Of a stretch of DNA of 64,000 bases, positions 54,952-64,000 are shown piece by piece; position 1 is the first letter of the stretch, and each line of letters starts with the position of its first letter. Source of the stretch: Allodiplogaster sudhausi (Eukaryota; Nematoda; Chromadorea; Rhabditida; Diplogasteridae); NCBI GenBank assembly GCA_945643635.1, contig CALZFC010000040.1, forward strand, positions 3,806,501 to 3,870,500. Direction: 5' to 3'. The translations under genes were made by a program, and so were the position numbers. The notes beneath the pieces were generated by a model, which was not told the origin of the DNA, searched no databases, and saw only the letters and a program-made list of their open reading frames with translations.

Positions 54952-56576
54952 TAGGGATATCACAAGAGTGATGCGAGTGTCTTGAGCGATAGAGAGCACA
55001 GCAGGCGGGAGCGCATTTCGAGGGAGCTGTTTATCAGTGTGGAGGAGGCGGGAACGCCGTCCTAAGATTCGGTTCTCACCTAGACTCCCTCCCCTCTCCC
55101 TCTCCACTCTCCTTCCCCAGCATTATCTCTTCTTTATTCCCAAATTCTCTATCCGTGCATATCCTTCCTCTCTCTCTACTTGTTCGGTGCGAGATATTTC
55201 TGCAGAATATGACTCAGAAGTAGCAGAAAATAGAAATGGGAGGAATAGTAAAGAAAAGCAAGCGATAAAGCAAGGGCAATGCACTAGCGTGAAGAGGGAA
55301 ATAAATCACTCCCTCCAGACAAAACAACATGACGCAGAGAAATAGATGAGCATGATTCAGGCCCTCTGATCTTGTTGAATCACTATTACCCGGTGGCACG
55401 CGTACTCTTCCCCTCCCTTTGCGAACTCGCGTCCGTGTTGATTCGGTAATTCAAATACCCGAAATGAAGACAATATTCACTAGAGGACACAGTCAGTCCA
55501 TCACCTTACTGTTCCGACTCCAACGAACTACTAAAAGTATTAATTATTCTCTTGTAAAAAAAACGACCTAAACACCCTAAAATATTCTCATTTAGCCAGA
55601 ATGTTCTTTCACACAGGCCATCAGTGCAAGTTTCAATTGAGCGCTTCACTTTTTATCGTCGATATAGCAAGGAAGACATTCCGAGAGAGCGAGGTTATCA
55701 GTAGCGACGTGAAAGTGACTACATAGGCGTAGAGAGAGATGGGGATAAGGGCAAAGGGGCAGAGCGAGGATGGAAGGTAAGCGTGCCTAGTAAAATAATT
55801 AAAAATGAGGAGTAGAAATGCGGCTAGAACTGATCAACAAGTGGACACAAGGAATGTAGGCGCATGACAGGAATGACACTTACACGATCAGGCAGCCAAG
55901 GAAGATGGGATGATTAAGGGAGGGAAAGGGGAGAGGGGATATAGACAGGCGAAGAATGAGGGGTGAGAGACAGAGAGGGAGGGAAGAAGATCGTGAGAGA
56001 ATGGGAGGCAGGCAATAAGAGGGGGAGAGAATTACAGACATCAACAAGAGTTCCACGCAGACAGTGCTAACATCCACCTAAGCGATCACAGTTTGTCACA
56101 TTAACAAAACCCTGTGTCTGTGATGGAGAAGGAGTGCTCAAGAGAACCCTTTTATGGTCTACAAGTTTAAGTAGTGAGGGGGTTGGATGCCGTAGAGCCC
56201 GAAATTGTGCAGTGGAAAGGGGACCGACCGACCACCCTTCTGCTGAACAGTTCGCAGGAATGAAAGAAGAGGGAGGGGAGAAGGAAGTCGGGTCAGGAAG
56301 AGGGGAGAGCATTAGAAGGGGGAGAGAGCAGAGTTGCAGAGAAGAAGTTGCACGGCGTGCAGTCTTGGCCCAGTGATAATCCGAGTAGGGGACGGAGGGT
56401 GATGAAGCTGGCGCCCCTTTGGCGCCGAATTTGTTGTCTTTGCCGCCTCGGCTCTCTTCTTCTCTTCTCACTCTCACCTCACTCAGATCTTCGCGGATGA
56501 TGAAAGTAAAATGGTAGGAAGCCGTACGTGGGAGTGGAAGAACAGTAGCTCTCGCCCCTCTCTCATTGCTTCTCTC

Positions 56577-56614
<38 letters not shown>

Positions 56615-57845
56615 ACTTCTCTCCCGACTAAACAAACCAGCATAGGCGCCGGCGGCCAGCGCGCCAGGAATAGGCCATGAGTGAGGGAGAGAGCGAGCAG
56701 GAGAGGAAGAGAGTAGGAAACGGTAAGAGTACCAGAGTGAACAGGGAAAAGCGAACGGTTAAAAAAAGTGAGTTGAAAGGGCGCAGGGACTGTCAGCGAC
56801 CTCACCACTATACCTGTAACTCTGCCATTCACATCACAGTCTCAAATGTAACCACATTTTTCTAGAACAACGGCACCTCAATAATTGGTGTTTAATTAAT
56901 AATTTATAAGAAATAAACTCTGTTCCGCAGCAATCTGGCACTATCGTGAGGCAAAATAATGAATTATGATCTATAAAAAAGCACGCTATTATCTCAGTTT
57001 GTTGGTTCGCTCACCTGCCAAAAACCAAAACAGGAAATCGTGAAATGGTGAGAAAGAAAGAAGATGGATTTGGGTGAAGGAGAGAGGAGAAAAGAGGGGA
57101 GAAAGAGATGAACCATGGCATGGGGCGAATGCGTGAAAATACAAACACATCCACATGAATTACTCCTTCTTTCTTTTTATTCACAACCCATCTCTATACC
57201 TACACATTAAAATCGCAACCCCTTTCTTCATGTTTTTTTTTACGTTGAACTTATATATCCAAATTTTGCTCATTGTTGGAGAGCACATTAAATAAGGGGT
57301 TTCTAAAGGAAAAGGAGCAGCCAACAGAGAAAGAAAAGAACTAAAAAGGAGAGAAAATGAAAATACTCTAACCATGATCTTCTAAGAGAAAGCACACACA
57401 TCCTCTAATACAGAATCCTTCCGTAAAAAAAAGGTTGCTCAAAGAGGACAAAGGATTAGCAAGAAGGGCACAAAGTTTTCACTCCGTCACCAGGGTAAGA
57501 CAGATAGGCACAGAAGGATTCCATATCCTTGTAACATAACACCAATGCGTTGTTTCACCTGTGCTCTATTAAATTATTTAGTTGCCCAACAGAAGATCTT
57601 ACAAGCGCAAGAGCGAAGACGGATGAATAGAAATGTCCAAACTGAAGTTGCAAACGGGCTGGAAAACAAAGCATAACCCTTGAAGGGAAAGATGAGCATT
57701 AGACAGAGCTCTCGGCATCAATTACCATACGAAGAACCATTCTTTAGTCCAGTCCTGTTCTTGAATACAATGAAGGTGAGGGGAGGGGAGGGAGGTAAAA
57801 GGAACCCACAGACAGACAATGTCCTCTTCCCCCTTTTTTCTCGTC

Positions 57846-57917
<72 letters not shown>

Positions 57918-58404
57918 TCTCTAGCTCTATCTATGGCCATTCTCTCTGTCTCCGTCGAGCTCAAGCATTTTGCAACCTATTCCACATCTATTTTCCATAA
58001 CTGCTTCATCAGCTTAGAAAAGAAGAACAGGGTAGGACAATCGGGTCACCTTTTAATATCGTCAACAGAATACTTAGTCCTTTAACTAAAGTTCTAATGG
58101 TAAAAACAATTTTAAGTCATATTAGCAATGCATTCTCACATAAAAAACGGAAGATCCAGCTGTTCAATACTCTCAAACTCGTAAAATAAGAAACACGACT
58201 GAACTGTTAACAGATAAAGGCAACAAACAAAAGACGGTTTGAAGAATCTACTTGAAAAAAAAAATAATCCGCGACCTCTTTTTAGATTAAATATTTGTCT
58301 GATATTTCATTTCTTTAGTGTTTTTTTGAAAATGCAGAAACATACCGTAACTTCGTCATCATATTTCCATTTCAATTTTTGCTCCTAAAGGCAAGGATTA
58401 CGTG
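54517..58404. other. Intergenic region between QSOX and the helicase gene
   Basis: About 3.9 kb between two divergent 5' ends, so both promoters should lie here. Microsatellites: GA at 54540-54595 and 54908-54947, TC at 56570-56612 and 57849-57920. Open frames across it have low-complexity or random composition and I recognise none. Small unrecognised exons, such as a 5' extension of the helicase, cannot be excluded. Confidence 0.6.
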
Positions 58405-61188
<2,784 letters not shown>

Positions 61189-61568
61189 TTCTTTCCCGCT
61201 TTACTCTATTTCTTCACTCTGCCTTTCATTTCGATTTCAGCCGTTGCGCCCTAATTAATACAGGAATCCCCAACTTTGTCCAGTGTGGTTTTAGATTAAC
61301 GTCTCTGTTATTTTCCGTAGATGGCGATCACGGGCATCAATCGCCTTAAGGCTTAGTCATTAATTAATGACTAATTTTCTCAGCAAGCCATGAGCCAAAT
61401 ATTGTTTTGTTTTGTCGTTCTCGCCTGCGTATTCGAATGTGGTAAATATAACTGTCCACCAGACCGGTAGTTTCAGCTTACGACAAGAAATATCAGTTTG
61501 TAATCAACAGCGGAGTACTATAAAAAGTAAAAGTGAAGTGTTATCCGGATTGTGATGGCCGAGGGAAG
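61189..61568. other. Spacer between helicase and TMEM203
   Basis: About 380 bases on the same strand, AT-rich, with no gene. Short enough for co-transcription, but I see no decisive signal. Confidence 0.5.
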
Positions 61569-62513
61569 ATGCTGTCCCTGGCAGAACTTGTAAAGTGGAC
61601 TGGAGTAGCTGTGTTCGAGTTATGGCTCCACGCTGTTGGTCTTATCGTCTTCTCCTTTGTGCTGGTATGCAAGTCTTGCGTTCTCTGTTTCCGTCAGCTT
61701 GTTATGTACTCCCTGATGTAAAGAGTAATGTGATTGCAGGCATTGAAGCTGAGTGAGGTGTGGTCCATCTCGTACTGGTGGGTGTTTCTACCCCTTTTCA
61801 CGGCCTCGGTCTTGGATGGCTACTTCCTTTTCATCTGCTTTGTCCGTGGCCTGATTGCTGGCAAGGATGTTCGAATCCCTCCTTCGATCTCTGACAAGTT
61901 AGTGGAATAATCATGTAACCTTTATGAAGTCGCTAGATTATAACACGGTAGGTTGGGTTATGTACTTCATGAAAATATGCTGTGAGAGCAAGTAAGAACA
62001 TTAATATCAGGCTTCTTGCAAACAGGTAATAACAGCATGGGATTTTTTATTTTTTGTTATTAAAAAAATTTATGAGAAGATGAGGATTGTGAATAAATTA
62101 ATTATTATTTCTGTTGTGTAAAAAAAAACTGGACTTACACTTTTTTTATTATAGGCCCATAAAATATGTATAATATTCAGGGCTATCCTGAATTGGTTGC
62201 GTTGTGCGATGATCACAACATTTGAGGCTCTTCTCTGCTACAAGGTACTCCATCATCCTTAGAGAGTAATTGTAAAATTGATATCTTAATTTATTATTAT
62301 ATTGATATCAATAATCAATATTTTTATTGAATTTTTATCATTATTTGTCAAAATTTGGTCATTTATAAAGGAAATGGATAAGAAGTTTGAATTGAGATGG
62401 ACGGCGACCTGGAACACGGCCAAGTAGCAGTGAAGTCTTCGTACGGAATGGTTTTTGTCCCTATCTGGACGTTGATTCTTCTTCTTCTCTTCCAGGCTTG
62501 TAGAATTGTCTGA
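61569..62513 (+). CDS. tmem203: Transmembrane protein 203
   Basis: TMEM203 is a small four-helix ER protein linked to calcium-store control and, in mammals, to STING. Four exons (61569-61664, 61740-61897, 62181-62244, 62397-62513) join in phase to 144 residues (136 in human). The N-terminus MLSLAELVKWTGVAVFELW and the middle SYWWVFLPLFTASVLDGYF match the family. The C-terminus PIWTLILLLLFQACRIV matches the human end as I remember it. Four hydrophobic segments are visible. The final acceptor is TTGAATTGAG at 62396, not the earlier AAAG at 62370, which would lead to a stop after 18 codons. An upstream in-frame GTG is not a start. Confidence 0.93.
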
Positions 62514-63478
62514 AAGTTTACTTCTTTATTACATGAAATTGATGTACAGTTTACGGGTTTCTTAACGAGTATTTTTATATACTTGTACCCAACAATTTCC
62601 TAGCTTTGTTTTGCTTTCTCGGCATTTTCTCAATTGGTTTGTTATGTGGTTTTGATTGATAACTCTACTAGTTTTTTCATAAGCCACCGCTGTTCTTAAC
62701 TGACGAAAAATTCTCCAGGATGCGCCTGTCAATAAAGTGACAATATTATGACAAGGCTTTTTTGATTCGTGGAAACTTTGGAGAAATAAGATCCGTGAAG
62801 GCATCCGATAAGATGTCGAAATGAATGGGAGGTACGTGTTATGGTGATTTTCGGGTCGGGATGAGGTGTTCCCCAGTTGGGATGTGAGATCTGAGATGAA
62901 CACTGATTGGAAGGGGGTGGGGAGAGATGCTTCCGCCATGGCAGATTCCATTGCCAGTGGCAGGGTGTTGAGGTGAGAAGAGAGAGAGAGAGGGCAGTGT
63001 ATTTTTAGGGAGGATGATGGAGAGAGAGTCTAGGCAGAGAAGAGGGAGAAGACGAGATGCTGTGAGCGCCTGACGCTGTGGCAGAGAGAGCGAGAGAGTG
63101 TGCGGAGAGAGGAGGGTGGATGGTCGGCTGCTGCCCAACCCTGCCTTGCTTTCTTCTTCTTCTCTCCGTGCCCCTCCGCCCACTCGCAAGCTGCAAGTCG
63201 GGCATTCTCTGCCGTTTCTCTCTGTCTCCGACAAGACCGAATCTGTTCAATTACCTTATTTCATCTTCTTTTTATTTATTTATATTATTTCATTTATTAT
63301 CTCCCTGATCGTCCTCACTGTTCTTTTATCTCCATTTGTGCCTTCGACGAACCCCGAATCCGCGTTCCTCCCCGCCATCGATTATTTTCAAAATTTTCCA
63401 GAACAATCATTGTACTCTGCCTCGAAACATTTCTTAGCCATTTTATTCCGTCGTTTTCTTTCCTCTTCCACAGGTTGA
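62514..63478. other. Intergenic and promoter region before the twitchin-like gene
   Basis: About 960 bases. It contains a GA-rich patch at 62975-63110 and a C/T-rich patch following it. No gene recognised; overlapping frames on both strands here look random. Confidence 0.55.
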
Positions 63479-63657
63479 GTGCGCGTTGTTGGAAGACGGA
63501 TTGTACAGTGGCGTCTCGGCCAGCTAAACAGTCCTCTTCCGTAGCAGACAGGCCCAGACCTACCGTACCCAGGGGAGGCCGGCGCCTACCGTAACCAGCC
63601 ACGATGCCGGGGGCGCCGCGCTTCACACAGAAGCCGACCATCCAGCAGACGCCGACT
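63479..63657 (+). CDS. unc-22: First coding exon of a twitchin (UNC-22)-like giant kinase, partial gene
   Basis: An acceptor TTCCACAG at 63471-63478 opens an exon with a 125-base 5' UTR. ATG at 63604, preceded by an in-frame TAA at 63592-63594, encodes MPGAPRFTQKPTIQQTPT and stops at a donor (CCGACT|GTTCGT, 63658). These 18 residues closely resemble the start of C. elegans twitchin as I recall it and correspond to the first strand of an immunoglobulin domain. Twitchin regulates thick filaments in muscle. Only the start of the gene is in the window; the rest would follow beyond 64000. The assignment rests on a short match. Confidence 0.65.
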
Positions 63658-63856
63658 GTTCGTCTTTCTTATTTTCGGATCACGAGAATACTTGAGAAAT
63701 GATGACTCTGCAACGTTTTGTTTGCTGCGCGTTTTTCCCTCTCTCAACAGATCTCGCCCAGTGTTTATTCCCTCCTCTCTCTCGAGCTGCTCTCCTCTCT
63801 TTCTCTCTTTTTCTCTCTTTATTCCCTTCTCTCTTTGTCTCTGCATCACTCTCTTC

Positions 63857-63863
<7 letters not shown>

Positions 63864-63915
<52 letters not shown>
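63864..63915. repeat. (TC)n tract in the first coding intron of the twitchin-like gene
   Basis: About 50 bases of TC. The intron continues to the window edge or to an acceptor TTGCCATTGCAG at 63973; the sequence after it does not look like the expected continuation of the immunoglobulin domain. Confidence 0.85.
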
Positions 63916-64000
63916 ACTGTGCCGTCTAGCTTCATTCTTCATCCTTTGTAACGTTCTCAAGTTGCCATTGCAGCTCACGAAATCTCTAAACAGTTATGTC

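Noticed and set aside
63961..64000. Possible second exon of the twitchin-like gene after TTGCCATTGCAG
   Set aside because: The following codons do not resemble the expected immunoglobulin-domain continuation; the next exon is probably beyond the window.

Overview
This is about 64 kb of nuclear DNA from a small-genome invertebrate animal, most likely a nematode. Most introns are 40-70 bases and the genes are tightly packed. At the right edge sits a first exon whose 18 residues resemble the start of nematode twitchin (UNC-22). RACK1 and an Msp1-type gene have the close same-strand spacing of a nematode operon. The phylum is inferred from these features and from remembered homologues; nothing was searched. 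The unique sequence is studded with (GA)n/(TC)n and some (TTTC)n microsatellites, which create many meaningless Ser/Leu or Arg/Glu open frames.

Layout. 1-3859: one end of a BEL/Pao-type retroelement on the minus strand (Gag, zinc knuckles, retropepsin, then an unexpected membrane-anchored region, with a 5' LTR at 3363-3859). 3860-4662: a degenerate GAGATAGT minisatellite. 5184-8263 (+): COG2, whose last codons lie inside a solo LTR of the same retroelement family (8244-8649). 8962-12222 (+): UFL1, with two frame anomalies. 12656-20817 (-): a secreted PAN/apple-domain protein interrupted by a hAT transposon (14599-16887) that landed inside an exon. 22192-24188 (-): Msp1/ATAD1. 24380-26155 (-): RACK1. 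27856-43158 (+): a PDZ-GEF (RAPGEF2/PXF-1 type) in 33 exons, with a candidate alternative first exon. 44931-46707 (+): an isochorismatase-domain protein. 47052-54516 (-): quiescin sulfhydryl oxidase (QSOX). 58405-61188 (+): a DEAD-box helicase closest to DDX43. 61569-62513 (+): TMEM203. 63604 onward (+): start of a twitchin-like gene.

Exon models were built by hand from reading frame, GT/AG (or GC/AG) borders and remembered protein families. For COG2, Msp1, RACK1, PDZ-GEF, isochorismatase, QSOX, helicase and TMEM203 every join keeps phase from start to stop, which strongly supports them. The 5' half of the PAN gene and part of UFL1 are less certain. Functionally this is a set of unrelated housekeeping genes (Golgi tethering, UFMylation, mitochondrial and ER quality control, ribosome scaffolding, Rap signalling, secretory disulfide formation). 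The interest lies mainly in how transposons and microsatellites have altered gene ends, exons and introns.
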